The notes: generated by a model not told the origin, from the letters alone. 64,000 nt of DNA from Russula earlei (GCA_025769875.1 JAGFNK010000102.1:1-64000); one strand, 5' to 3'. Positions 9,617 to 21,759 are shown, counted from the stretch's first letter. Translations and numbers: made by a program.

Positions 9617-10527
9617 GTGGGTTGAATTACCATAAAAGGTGATTGTGTTGGCAAGAGAATTGGGACTTCAATCACATGTTAATGGATGTAATTTAGTTAT
9701 ATAAGTGAGTTAATAATAAGATAACTCCTTACCTTTTTCCCCTACCAAAAAAAAAAGAAATGCTATCACATTTCTGATTGATTGGCATGCCATCCACACC
9801 ATCTGCCCATTCCAGCCTGAGCACCCCTTACCTAGTATCTCTCTCACAGGAGATCTCATTATTGCATGATCTCACATATAGCCTTGAAAAATGCTAATCA
9901 AACAGTGGAGATTGTTGAGGCCATGTGGGCTGCCAAATACAGTTTGGCAGCCACAATCAATGTAATTCAAGGTTCCAAGGTCTTACCTGATAAGGAAGTG
10001 ATCATGCCCAATCAGAAAATGTGGATGGAGACAGCTGAGCATATGGGTGTCAAACTCAAACAGGGCCCAAAACAACAGACCAGTCTCCCCAACATGTGGG
10101 GACTGACAGCACAAAGCATCAGCATCACTAAGGGAAAGTGCCACCATGTTCACAATGATCCATATGCCAGGGGCAAAGTTGGGCGAGCATGCCAAGCCTG
10201 ATGCAACATCTGCTGCTGCAAATGAGCACACATGTGCCCTCAGGGAACCATCATCCCTCTCTCAGAAACCCCCTCCCTCCAATGCCACCACCTCCCTTGC
10301 ACCAGGTCCCTTTGGACTCACACCACTGCCTATTCTAACAGCCTCAACTGCTGCTGTTCCTTACAATACAAAATCTTTTTTTGTATCATTTTAATTCATT
10401 TGTCTAATAGCTAATAAATAAGTCATTGAATATGTAATTGAGAAAATGATTTGGTGTCATTTAAATGCATGATTGATGCACCAATTCTCTTGCCAACATA
10501 ATTGCCTCTTATGGTAATCCAACCCAC
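9617..10527. mobile_element. Candidate short transposable element with about 60-bp terminal inverted repeats
   Basis: Bases 9617-9676 (GTGGGTTGAATTACCATAAA onward) are the imperfect reverse complement of about 10469-10527, sharing GGTTGRATTACCATAA and TTGGCAAGAGAATTGG. The ends would make a unit of about 0.9 kb. Inside, a frame at 9866-10201 (about 111 aa, + strand) has no family I recognise. I could not find a convincing target duplication. A non-autonomous DNA transposon is the simplest reading; an incidental inverted duplication is the alternative. Confidence 0.55.
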
Positions 10528-13010
10528 CACTAAAAGTACACAACTCCCCCCATCCCCCTTCTGCAATGAGACAACATCAGGAAAAAACGAAAATGCTATG
10601 TAGCGCTATATAGCTACCATAGCGTCTGTAGCAACTTTACAACCATCGAGGTTTCATGCCTACATAGCAACCACCAAACTCTATATAGCCGCTACCAGGG
10701 TTATATAGAGCACCATTGACTACATTTCTTCTACCAATGCTACATAAATCATACAATGTTATATCAACAACATAAATATACATTTCTTCCCATCATCAAC
10801 CATACCTATGTAGCCAACCACATGCTTATGTTCTACCGATTGCAACATTGTTATGATAAACAACTCAGGCACCGAAATTCACACAAATGTCAGGAAACAA
10901 TATATATTTCACATATCAACGCTAACTGATATTTTTGAACTACAGTCGGATACTCGCCTCCGCGGCGCTGTTCCGGCTCTCGCGCGCGGCACTTCTTGGG
11001 ACTGCGCCCGTCGCCTTCGTCAGTCATTTGCGTATGCGTTCTAAGCGGCATCTCGTCGTCGCTCCATATGTCCATTTCTCCCCCCGAGCACTTGACGAAA
11101 GGCCGGAGAGTATGAGAGAGTGCACAAAAACGAAAAGGAATAACGCACCTGTTCACTGTTCATTGGCCTGTGCCCGGGAGCGAGGGCCACCTTCTCTCGT
11201 TTCTTGGACTTGGACAGTGGTGTCGGTGGCTTTGTCGCGGTAAGAGGTGGCATCAAGGATGATGCAGAAGACGGCACCAGGGTACAGGTGAGTCGAGACG
11301 TGAACGTGTGTTCAACGTTTTGAAGCCGCGCGAAGCCTGTGCAAAGGAAAGCAGAGGGGAGTGACAAAAAAACGAAAAGCGAGAAAAAGGGGGGGAAAGG
11401 GTAATGCACAGAATGCGTAAGACACTCATTGAAGACGCCGAGCATGGTTGTACTTGTCACTGTGACAGTGAGATTGCGCAAGTAAAAGGAAACCCGAAAT
11501 GCACATTGGCGAGACCTAGGGAGAGGGTCGCACTTTCGTTTTCTGTGATGTGCCCATCCCCTGAAATACCATTTCCTGCGTGCGGGAGCTCGCTTTCGGT
11601 TCAAGCATACTTTACCTTCAAGCAACGCGTGTTTTCCCCCAGCGCGCGATTTTAGTTAAGTTGTTTGTGTGCGTTTTTTTTTTCTTTCACTTAAATACAA
11701 GTCCTCTCATATGTCGTTGTCGTCCCCATCGTCACCACTGCAGTGACACAGAAGAAGGGAGTGAGAAGGCAGCTTGAAGGCCAACAAGAGGCTGTTTAGT
11801 AGGAAGGAGAGGGGAGATGATGAGAGAGTGCGTGAAAACGAAACAAAAAACGCACCCGCGGAAACAACATGGCGCGAAAACTCGAATGACTTGGGTAATA
11901 GCCGGTGAAAACTTGATGAAACTGGCAGCTTGGGAGTCTTGAACTGGGACCATGGGGAAGGAAGAGTGGGCAGGAGAGGGGAAAGAGGGGAAGAATGACG
12001 GCAAAAGAAAATGAACGCGATTAGTAAAAACAAAGAGGCCGTCGTCAAAAAAGGTTTGAAGTCGACAAGTTGCACATGTTGGCCTTTTTTACCTCATCAC
12101 ATATGTCAACATCCCATTGCATAGTCACATAGACAAGCAAGCAGCAGCGTGACCACTCTCACTTGCATGTTCCCCATGTGCTCTCTCCCCTCTCCTCTCC
12201 TTTGCACTGTAAGGTGAGTTGCGGGCTTGGACGTGGATCACGGCGGACTGGCCAACGCTGACCAAGCATCACCCACACCCACCGCGAGAGACAAGTCAAC
12301 AAGTCAACAGCCGAACGCCCAACACGCAGCGCCCCACAACTCCCTCTCTCCACCACGTCACACACGCAAGCACACCACGCCCTCCGCCTCTCGCCTCCGA
12401 TGCACACACTCGCTCCTCCGCCTCCGACGTCACTACCACCCACAGCGCACCTGTACGCATACCCCCACGCTCACCCCCACGCGCATGCACGCTCGCCCGC
12501 ACGCCCGCCACTGCCTCATCAGGCAGAAGTCCCCAATGCTCGAGACCCTGGCCGACCACCCCTTCACTGGCATTTCGGCCACGCCGACTAGTGCCCACTC
12601 GTTGCTACAGCCCCCTTTACTATACCCTTCCAAAGCCTAGCTTCGTTACACCTGTCGCCTCAACGCCGCGATCACACGCGTCCATACCCATTTATCTCAG
12701 AATACATTTACCTCTCTTTAGCTACCCTCATTCTAGGATACCATTTAGTCTAGCTCCAGTCCCAATGTACATAAAAACCAGCCTTCGTCTCTAGGGCGAA
12801 AGGCAAGAAAGGAAGGAAATAGAAAGAAAGCAAGCAAGCAAGAAACCCTTTTACCCCCACTTCGACCGACTCACGCGCGCGGCCTGCCTCCCATCAGGAG
12901 AGGAGAGGCGAGAAAGAAAAACGGTGTCATCAGGGGAGAAGGAGAGGGGAAGGATGGGAAAGGGGACAGTGGGTTGGGGAGGAGAGGAGAGGACAATTTG
13001 CAGCGTAGCA
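10528..13010. other. Gene-free stretch with low-complexity and dispersed repeats
   Basis: I see no supportable gene. Bases 10590-10800 are built from TATAGC/TACATA words. A 38-bp motif beginning TGAGAGAGTGC and ending AACGCACC occurs at 11113-11150 and again at 11821-11858, with a looser copy near 11354. Bases 12200-12640 are C-rich with many CAC words and give long but compositionally trivial frames on both strands. Confidence 0.5.
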
Positions 13011-13026
13011 TGGCCACCATCAGTAG

Positions 13027-13160
13027 GCTCGATAGTGCAATATAATTATAATAACCAATAGTCTCCATAGAGCAATGTAATGAACAATTGTCTCCATAGT
13101 GCAATGTAATAAACTGATTGTCTCCATAGTGCAATGTAGTAAACTGATCATCTCCATAGA
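13027..13160. repeat. Tandem repeat, 30-bp unit, about four copies
   Basis: Units such as TGCAATGTAATAAACTGATT plus GTCTCCATAG follow one another with a few changes each; the last two are almost identical. The flanks (to about 13330) contain related ACATAG/CTATGG words. Confidence 0.85.
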
Positions 13161-13329
13161 CAACCATAATTTCCATCATCCTACATAGTGATATGTAGAC
13201 TTGGTTTCATCTACTGTGCCTACATAAATATAGTCATAAACTACTGGAACTACATTGAGCAATATAGACTTACTATGATGCTATAGAGCACTACATAGTA
13301 TGTTGTTGTGCTATGGTGTCTATGGTGTC

Positions 13330-14376
13330 TACAGAATTAAGCAGGTGTCTATGGACCGGACCGGTTTTTCCTGATGAACAAGACTGTCAAGACTCACTGT
13401 TGAACTATCCAGTTCAAGAGCGAGGGATAAGCTCGAAGACGAGTCGATAGACGTCCAAGACTGCGTGGGCAAGAAGTAGAGTCCAGAGTAGTAACAGATA
13501 CCAGAGAGGAACTGTTACTGTGAGAGTCGAGCAATCACTGCAGGGAAGAGGCCAGGGTAGTCACAAGGGGATGGTCCTTAAAGGAGTATCCCAGGGGTAG
13601 AGAGTGCCGTAAACAAATGGACAGTCTGAGGACTGTCCGCTACTTTATTGAGCGCTTATATACTACAAGAGAGCTGCTAAATAGGGAACAAGTCATAACC
13701 TTGTTATCAAGCACAATAGAGTGATGAGTAAGAAGTCGGAGGACGCTTACTGAGCATGCTCAGTCATGCTCAGTAAGCTGCTGAGTAAGAAGCTTCTCTT
13801 GATGAGTAAGAGCTTCCATTGTCCACGTGTTCACTGCTTTAGTACACATGCAAGCACCTGATTCATTTCCTGTTAGTTAGTTTAGGGCCGGTCATTTGAG
13901 GACTTGTAGTTTGGTTATGGAATAGTGTTATCTTATAAGGCCCTTATATAGTTCTATTAGGGTCCTTAGAGTCGACCCTAATACTTCTATTAAGGTCCTT
14001 AGTGTTGCCTTATAGTTCGTTCTATAGTTATTAGAGTTGGTCTAATAACGCGTTGTAGGGCCTTTGATACTAGGTTAGTACCTATTGTAGAGTTCCTAGG
14101 GTCGTTCCAAAGGGTCTTTAGGAAGGCTCTAATACTGTCCTTAGTTGCTAGAAGGGTTGCCTTTAAGTGGGGCTTGCTGTATGTCGATTGTGCCGAGAAT
14201 CGCTCGCGCAACAATGCGCGCGCGATATTGTGGACACCTCTACTCACCCCTTTTGCTCGTGTGAACAGGGTGGCATCATAGAGGCTGGGTTTCCTCCTAT
14301 AAGGAAGGGTCCTTCAAGGGCCCTCTCCGGGAATGGTTCATGACAAAGACCACATGCACAAAGCTGAAGCTCACTC
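13330..14376. repeat. Gene-free repeat stretch with a strong hairpin
   Basis: This contains a perfect 14-bp-stem, 6-nt-loop hairpin at 13745-13778 (arms GCTTACTGAGCATG and its complement), three GATGAGTAAGA-like words nearby, and a degenerate array of TATTAGGGTCCTTAG-like words from about 13950 to 14140. Bases 14216-14350 are the direct repeat of about 6770-6905. No coding function is recognised. Confidence 0.55.
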
Positions 14377-14528
14377 TGTTGAATCGCGCAGTGATAAGGT
14401 AGATTAGATCATAATAGATCTAATAAAAATGATATTCAGTTTCTGTGAGACGAAACTGTTTGCGTGCTGCACACCCATTCTGATAAGATCGACAAGATCC
14501 CAGGGACCATTTTTCACAAGCGCGCTGA

Positions 14529-15968
14529 TCACGTATGGATACGCAACTTGCCACTCATCGGCAAAATCCGATAAAGTGCCTTCCCGATATGTAGCCCAGT
14601 GATCGCTTCCGCGTAGCCGAGCCGTATGTGATAAGTGCCCTCTCGCATCTGTGTGTGCAGTCCCTCCGAGACATTTGGAACATGGACGCGAGTAAGACCC
14701 AAGATGTGTAACTGAGAGCGGATGCGGTGGACCAATGAATTGTCCCAGTAATGCTGAGTGAGGATGGCGTAAACGGTATGGCAGAACGTGTGTAACTGGC
14801 TGTATAGGCGTGGTAAGGTATAGTGAGTGTGGTGTGAGGGAATCTAATGGGGTTTCCGGAGGCGCGGGACGAAGTGCCGACGATCCGGTTCATGTGAAAT
14901 TAAGGCAGAGAATGTCACCGGTCCTGTAGGGACCAAGAGTTGTGCAGGCAGAGCAATGTCTGTAACATGTCCCCTGGCTATGCAGTATGCGCTTGTCACG
15001 CTACCACACGATGGTCAGGCGTGTAGACATACGCCCTACATCTAAAGAAGACGGAATTGTGAGATGACCGGAGTCAGTCCATCCGTTCACAGTGTATGAA
15101 GTGTGCATGCACAGAGAATGCGTGATGGAGTCCAATCATTAGTATGGACGGCAGCTTTAGTACTAAGCTCCAGAACCCGAGAGTGAGACCAGCGCCGTGT
15201 AACTTTTGAACGCGTTCTGTCTTCAAGGGTCCGATTCCATCTTTCAGCACTCCATTCTCCTGTGGTGAATCTAGCATTGTTAATCTATGTTTGATCCCTC
15301 ATTGAACTGATAAGTATGTGAGCACGCATTGCCTCAATAGCTAGCGCCTCGTATTGGTCTCGCGTGCAGCAGATCGGCTAAGGAGCTGTAGATAATCTTG
15401 TAGCCGAGGATCCGATCTCTAAGGGGAAACCCAGAAAAGAAGCGTTCGGTTGCCGAGTGTATACTCCGGACAGGATAACTGATCGCAATCCATAAAGCCA
15501 AGCAAGATCCGGGTACCAGAATCACAGTAATAGATTAACGCGCGTGTGGACATATGCCTCATGCGCTGATGCTGGATGTGGAATGATAGGACACTTCTTT
15601 GCACTTGTAGAGCTGGAGTTATGAAGTTAATAAACAGTAGATTATTTTCTAGATAGCTGTGCGCAATATTCCGATCTTTGATGTGTAAATTTGAACACCC
15701 CTCTTGAGTGTATGTGATGCATCCCTCGTTCCGAAGTAGCGCGCGCACTGTGTAGTCGCATGCATCGGCCTTCGGTACATGTAGAATGTCTATGAGGGTT
15801 AATAAGGATATCTCCAAGGCCTTCCGGCCAGCAGGACGGATGCAGATCCAGTCCCAATCTGTCTGATGACTGTATAACCTCCCAGAGTAATAGATCTGGA
15901 GGCCAGAGCGCAAATAATGAAGTCGGGGGTCCGGAACGGACTAATATGATGAGGAGCTCCGTAGTCAA
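14529..15968 (-). pseudogene. Decayed copia protease/integrase region
   Basis: Broken minus-strand frames still show copia motifs. Around 15790 is a protease-end pattern (ILHVPKAD, VRALLRNEG). Around 15550 is a gag-pre-integrase pattern (HQRMRHMSTRALI, with one zinc cysteine lost in SCPEYTLGN). At 15277-15200 is the integrase segment SPQENGVLKDGIG with KLHGAGL, in which the expected catalytic-region pattern is altered. At 14735-14600 is the integrase C-terminal pattern (ILGLTRVHVPN, MREGTYHIRLGYAEA). Several frameshifts separate them. Bases 15969-17028 would be the gag/leader part; I see only faint traces there. Confidence 0.7.
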
Positions 15969-17044
15969 TCAAGATCTAGTTGCCGCGTAAATGGGAAACT
16001 CAGAATCTCATATTCATCGGACGTCCGATACCTCGGTGATAGGAGCAGTATTGCCCACTATGTACGCGCTGATGTTCCTGTCAGTGCCTGTCACTTTTGT
16101 ATTCGTCGCCTTCTCCTTCCGGTAGTCCAGACTGCGTGTCCAAGTTTATTGCAATAGCAGCATTGTATCTCGGACGTAGCGTTGTGTGTCTTTACCGGAA
16201 TGACTATATTTTGTGAGGCGGAGAGGCCGGCCCGACAACCATCTTCATTTGATCCGTACCTGGATCGTGTGGGAAAGGTTCATCGGAGCGCCGGAGGCTA
16301 GAATTTGTCGACGCGACAGCCAAGTAAGCGTCGGGTAAGGGTGACGTTTAGATAAGAATAGAGGTGAAATGAAGATTCGATATGAATAAATGGTTATATT
16401 GGAGAGTGATCCATGCATCGTTTGTTGCAATCGCGGGAACATCTGATGTGTGTCGTTTAACGTCTAGGAATATGCGTGTAAGGGATGCCCATGTGTAGAA
16501 TGCTTGACATTGATCTGACGCCGCTGTATGCGCGTTTGAGTTCCTCCCACTTGAGCTTGCAAGTATACAATTTAGTGTCATTTTTGTTACTGCCGATGTG
16601 GCCATCTGAATGTATATTTCAGGAGCGCGTGCAGTCTAAAAGAGTTCTCCCTCAGCGTCCTAAGAAGTATTGCTGGAGGGGCTATCATCTGTAACTGTAA
16701 TGCGACGCGCGATGGGGTAATGGCCAGTAAGCGAGATGACCAAGCGAGTGATCAAGATCGAGGAGGGAACGTAAACATTAGGTGAGGTGCCGTGTGATTC
16801 AATTAGGTAAATGGGGTGATAAAGCCAATCTGGGCAAGTGGAGCAAATACGCGTGCCAGATGTTAGAAATCCGATCAGTACCCCTGACGCGTGGGTCAAA
16901 ACTTCGATCCAAGTACCAAAAGTGTGAGGGTGTCGTTCTGATGAACAGTGGCTCATGAAGGAGAGAGAATGTGTCGAATAGACTGTGTGAGCTTGTGTGT
17001 GGATTTCTGTCTTGGGAATTTAGTAGTGGCCAGGGCCCATAACC

Positions 17045-17478
17045 TGTTGAATCGCGCAGTGATAAGGTAGATTAGATCATAATAGATCTAATAAAAATGA
17101 TATTCAGTTTCTGTGAGATGAAACTGTTGTGTCATATTTACCTAATAAAAATGATACTACAACGCGTAATCAGCTACTGATAAGATCGTGAGATAGTAAG
17201 TACTTACTTCAGTTTCTGTGAGACGAAACTGAAGTATCTACTGTATGTACGACGCTCTTAAGTATCTGAGAGTGTCCCTAATTATTTTGTCTATAGTAAC
17301 TAGCAAATTGTTTTCATGATCAGCTATGTGCTAGCTACCGATTGTCTTAGATCACACTATCAATTTTGTTATCGCGTTTCAGCAACTGAGCTGAAACGCT
17401 TATGTGGTCTGGGCCTGTGGGCCTGCCCGGACAGTTTGGGCCTGACGCGTCATGCTTCGGCTACTCTTTATCTCAACA
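17045..17478 (-). repeat. 5' LTR of the minus-strand copia element
   Basis: A 434-bp LTR aligned with the solo LTR 7314-7746. It contains two strong hairpins: 17205-17236 (12-bp stem around loop TGTGAGAC) and 17374-17399 (10-bp stem, loop AACTGA). The first hairpin is kept in the solo LTR (near 7470-7500); the second is broken there by base changes. Confidence 0.88.
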
Positions 17479-18347
17479 CACTCAAGAAGGTTTGACTGGG
17501 GATAGTCAAAATTTCAACCCCCTGGGAGGTGTAAGGTCTGAAACCCTGATGGCATGCAATGCATCTTTTCCTGCATGCACAATTTTCACACATTGAGATG
17601 TGCATTTTTTTTTCTGTGTGCAGCATAGACAATCTTTATGCTCCCTTGTATTTCAATCTCCTATTTTCCATTGTACTCCCCTGTATTCTGTACTTAGTCT
17701 CTCTACTTACCCTCTGGAATGACAAGCAAGCTTTGGTGTCCCCTTCTCTGACTGGCTTGAGAACTCCTCTTTGGGCCTGTGTCCAACTTCTCATGGGGGC
17801 TCTCTCTCTCCTTGGGTACTCACTAGGTACAGGGTCAGGTTACCAGCCTTACAATCTCACACACATGTTCCCAGTCATGGTCATGCTTTACTTATGACTA
17901 GTTATGACCATAATGCTCAAACCCATGAAATCTTGACAAAAATCCCAGGCACACCAGTCATGACCAGTTTTTAATTTGCTTGAAAGTTGATGTGACTGTG
18001 ACTGGACATTCTACAATAGTTTGACCTTGACTGAAAGTTCAGTCATGATCAGTCAGGTCAGGTTCAGTCAAGCAGTTTTCTGCAGTTGTTGTGACCTGAC
18101 CTGAAAGCACTAATCAGGGCCAATTACTGTAATTTACTTCTAGGATGACCCATCTCAATATTCTGTACCAAAGCCCTTGGTTTCCTGCTATATCTTCCAA
18201 ACATCTGTCATAATTATATACCACAGCCAAGAGACCCCATGGGTAGGAGCCAAACCAGTACAGACACAAACCTCTTATCAGGATACATCGTGAAATGGAG
18301 CAACAACCACCATTTGAGGTGGGCAGTACCCACTGCTATCCTCGGTT
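17479..18347. other. Spacer between the repeat island and the first gene
   Basis: No gene is seen. From about 17870 to 18110 the sequence is packed with GTCATG/TGACTG words in both orientations (for example CAGTCATGACCAG, GTCAGGTCAGGTTCAGTCA). The 3' end of the next gene (minus strand) is at 18348. Confidence 0.5.
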
Positions 18348-20092
18348 CTACATGCCACTCTCGACATCGCCCAGTCCGCGTGGTTTGTCATGCAGCTTCT
18401 GGTCTCCGACAACGAACGACTCATAGGTCGGCCGTGATGACGAATACTGCTCGCTATCCGTGCGCACGGCCACCTCCATCGGATCAAGCGAGATGGGAGA
18501 AGCCCAGATCCCATTGGTCGCCTGAGAGGTGGGAGCACTTCTTTTGGGGTGTGAGACAGTACTATCGACAGCAGTTAGAGAGAGGGTGGGTGGGTGGACA
18601 CAGGCCGTCTTACACGTCTCTGGAACCATAGTCTGAGAGAGTGCGATACATCCTAGTTGCGGCAATCGACACAGTGACCAGAGCGGGTGTTTGGAACATC
18701 TGCACAAAGGCGTGAATTTCCAATATCCTCCATACTCATAGAAATCCGGATGTACCATGTTCCATGGAGCTAAGATTTCAACCCAACCGGAATCCGATTC
18801 AGTCAGCATTATTTGTAATAGACCGGAGAAGAGAAAAAATTACCATTCAGATTCAAGGAAATGAACACCTGTGAGATGATATAGGGATGAGCGAAGCGGA
18901 TGGACGCAAGAAATAACCAGACGTACCACAGTCGGGACGTAGGCGATGATGACGAGTAAGAGCCAAAGGAGACCCTGACGGGAAAGGATTGCATTCGGAA
19001 ATCACGGACATCAAAACAACGACCCTACCTGATTCCAAAGGAAGCGAATCAGACTAGATCCTCCACCTTCATCGAGGCGCCAACGGACCAAGCCAATGAG
19101 GATGACGACAAGCAAGAATATGTCGTTACAGAGCGCGATGATGAGGTTCAATTTGCTGGCTGTCGAGTTGGGCACAATGCAGGTGTTCGTCACAGTCGAC
19201 CATGCACCGCGGACCTGAGAGTTGGGTAAGCCAAGGTGGTCCAGAATGACCAGAGTGGACGCTTCACCTTCACGATATCTGACATCGCAGCACATTTATA
19301 AGTGACTCCAGATCATCTGCACGAGGGACTTGCCATGAATGAGGGTTCCAACAAAGGCCACCCATGTGCCCAATACGACCGCAGAAACAATCTTATTTCT
19401 GTGCCAAACGGCAATCCTGGAGGTCTCCATGAGCACCTTTCTAAGATTTACCGTGCATATGGAGGGCGTACGCGCGAAGAACGATCAACAACGAAGCGGC
19501 CGCAGCGGCGCTGTTAGGCGAAGATCTAATTACAAGGGAGCCAAGGTGCTGAGCATTCTCTGCAGAGAATATCCAAGGAGGTGCTCACGAGTTCGAAAGT
19601 GACCCAGAGCTTGGGATCAGTCAGTCAGAGCGTGGAACGTGGATGCAGACGGGGAGCGCGAGGATCACCTGACAGTTGATCGGCCGGGAAGAGTCAAAGC
19701 CGATCATGTTAACGATCAGTGTCAGAAGGGTGGTAATGCGAGTAAAGGAGTATATCTATACCGGGCGAAAATCAGTCAATAAATCTAGAAGTGTCTTTCA
19801 CTACAGACCCATATAGTCCACCTGTAAGGACGATGGCCTTTGAAGACACTCCACTCGTAGTCGAGGGTGGTGACGAATTCCCAGCTGGAAATGGCGCGGT
19901 GAATTATGTGAAGCCCGAGGGGTGGGAGGTGGGCGGTAGGACGGACGCACATGTATAGACCATCCACGGCGTGCCAGAGCTTCACGACCGACCCTGGCGA
20001 AAGACCAACCGGTTCATGGGATTCTAGACACCTGAGAAAGCACACGTACAAAAATTCTGTAGGATCACAGCGGGATCGTTGAAATTCGTCAT
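18348..20092 (-). CDS. Fungal multi-pass (7-TM-like) membrane protein, spliced
   Basis: A minus-strand gene of about ten exons. It starts at ATG 20092 (MTNFNDPAVILQNF) and continues through SVVKLWHAVDGLYIWEFVTT, DYEW, YRWTIWIYSFTRITTLLTLI, IGFDSSRPINCQ, AASLLIVLRAYALH, IAVWHRNKIVSAVVLGTWVA, NTCIVPNSTASKLNLIIALC, a hydrophobic IFLLVVILIGLVRW, RFLWNQGLLWLLLVIIAYVP, VFISLNLN and MFQTPALVTVSIAATRMYRT to a polar tail ending VESGM. Six or seven hydrophobic segments fit a plasma-membrane or endomembrane protein. I recognise the pattern from a large, unnamed family in agaricomycetes, often multicopy; its function is not known. The frames join cleanly through GT-AG introns, so the gene looks intact. 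Confidence 0.8.
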
Positions 20093-21737
20093 CCTTGCAG
20101 GAAGTTTAGACAAGACGATGGTGAGGAGTGGAGAGCAAGGACCCTGGAACGCCTAGTGGAACCTGAGAGCGACCTATATAGACACGTTCGGGCCAGATCA
20201 GATGATACAGAACTTTCCAGGTTGCAAGGCGCCTTGATTTGTTACGTATAGGCCGCCCATGATAGAAGTTGAACCGCGAAACTTGGATGGACATTTCCGG
20301 CCGATACCTTTTGCCACCACGCCCTCTCGCATATTGATTTCCCACTGTGGCGTTTGAAATGATCGATTACACTGCTGCCCCCGAGAAACCTTATCATTAG
20401 TCAAATACTTGGAGAGTGACCATTGGTAGAAACGAGGGCGCGCTGAAATCAACATCGAGTCAGTGTCACAGCCACCCATCAGCCAACTCCGACTATGAAC
20501 TAAGAAAGAAACTCTGACCCTACATCAATGATGCTCTCTCCTTCCACCACGTAGCATGTAACATTCGAAATGATAGATTGAAATCGAAGCATAGGGCGGT
20601 GGTGGCCACTTGATGCTTGATCCACCTTGTCTTGGTGCTTACAGATATTTCGCCGTCACGGCAGAATAAAACAAAAGGTTTATCTTGTCAACGAGCGGGT
20701 TCCAACCCACGCGGTGGCATCGACGCCCCCTGGCACCAGGACTGGATCATCGTAACGGCCCGCCACCACCTGTTGCCTTTTTAAGAAGCCGATGTGTCTT
20801 TGTAACACCCTGACATGATTCTTCGTTCACCAGCTTACTGAGCCGAACTGGGCACTGTCACCCAGAGTCTATGATCCACTTTCAAGACCTTATTCTCGGT
20901 GTACATCAGCAAGATGTCAATGTACTATTATATCACCCCGACCCCATTGCCCGGAGTGGCAGGAAAAGACGTTCGCTGTTAGGACAAGTCCCTTTGGGGT
21001 GGGCTGTTGTTGATTGGGCTCGAGTATCTGATGAGCATAGCTTCCGGCGAACCACAAGCTTGAGTAGGGGACGCGACCTAAGGTATTGCCGGTCTGATTT
21101 TTGAAAGCTTCGAGAGCAACACAACATCAAAACAGGAACATAATGAGGCAGTGGTGGGGATTGAAATTGAAACATAGCGCTCACGTTGGCATAGTTGGGA
21201 AATCTTCGTAGGGAGTAGGAGCAGACCGCGACGCCGTGACGTGTTTGACGTTAACCATCGACCATTGGATCCATGCCACTTATGGTTTTCCTCTGTCCTT
21301 CCAACGACGGAGGTCAGCGTTTACGTCTGCCGAAAAGCGGTTTTAAAGTCGGCCGTGTCCTCACGACCCATGCACATCTCTCACGGAACCCATGATGTGA
21401 CGACCAATCTCTCGCATCACGTCTCAACCACTACAGGCTCCGCGATAGACGCCACCCGTATGAGCACCAGATTGGAAAGGGTTACGGTATCGACTATTCA
21501 ATGCAAGGGTCCTAAGCAAATCTAGAGTGAATGCCGTACATCGGCCACATCTGGCTTTGCCTGTGACTGGCGTCCGAATTTGCAGGCCTAGTGTCGCACT
21601 GGCAGGACTTTGTAATCTACTGGTACTGATGCGACAGCCATGACGACCTCGAAGCGTTTTCCAACACCTGCTCCTCCCCCTTGCCACGCACCTCCAGTGC
21701 CTTGACATTTTCACTTGTAGTCGATCAATGGGGATGT

Positions 21738-21759
21738 TCGCGACATCATGATGTCGCGA
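21738..21759. promoter_or_regulatory. Perfect 22-bp palindrome upstream of the 21925 gene
   Basis: TCGCGACATCATGATGTCGC plus GA reads the same on both strands and is followed by a further half copy GTCGCGA. It lies about 165 bp before the ATG of the gene at 21925. It could be a site for a dimeric regulator or a cruciform; this is inference. Confidence 0.5.

Larger units (their letters stand above)
14377..17478 (-). mobile_element. Copia element of the second family, minus strand, internally deleted
   Basis: The ends are exact: CACTC at 14372-14376 and again at 17479-17483. The right LTR (17045-17478) is the 5' LTR because the minus strand continues with the primer-binding site GGTTATGGGCCC (rc at 17033-17044). 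The left end keeps only about the last 85 bases of the 3' LTR (14377-14461). Between them are decayed copia pieces in the right order for the minus strand (protease, pre-integrase, integrase), but no reverse transcriptase or RNase H. One deletion from the integrase C-terminus into the 3' LTR explains this and must postdate insertion. Confidence 0.85.

Noticed and set aside
12219..12794. Long overlapping frames on both strands in C-rich DNA
   Set aside because: Three plus-strand and two minus-strand frames are open at once because the sequence is CAC/GTG rich; composition, not coding.
13027..13160. Spacer-repeat array
   Set aside because: The 30-bp units follow each other directly with no unique spacers.
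20106..20480. Minus-strand frames upstream of the 7-TM-like gene as extra exons
   Set aside because: They do not join in frame with the first clear exon and show no membrane pattern; the ATG at 20092 gives a complete N-terminus.
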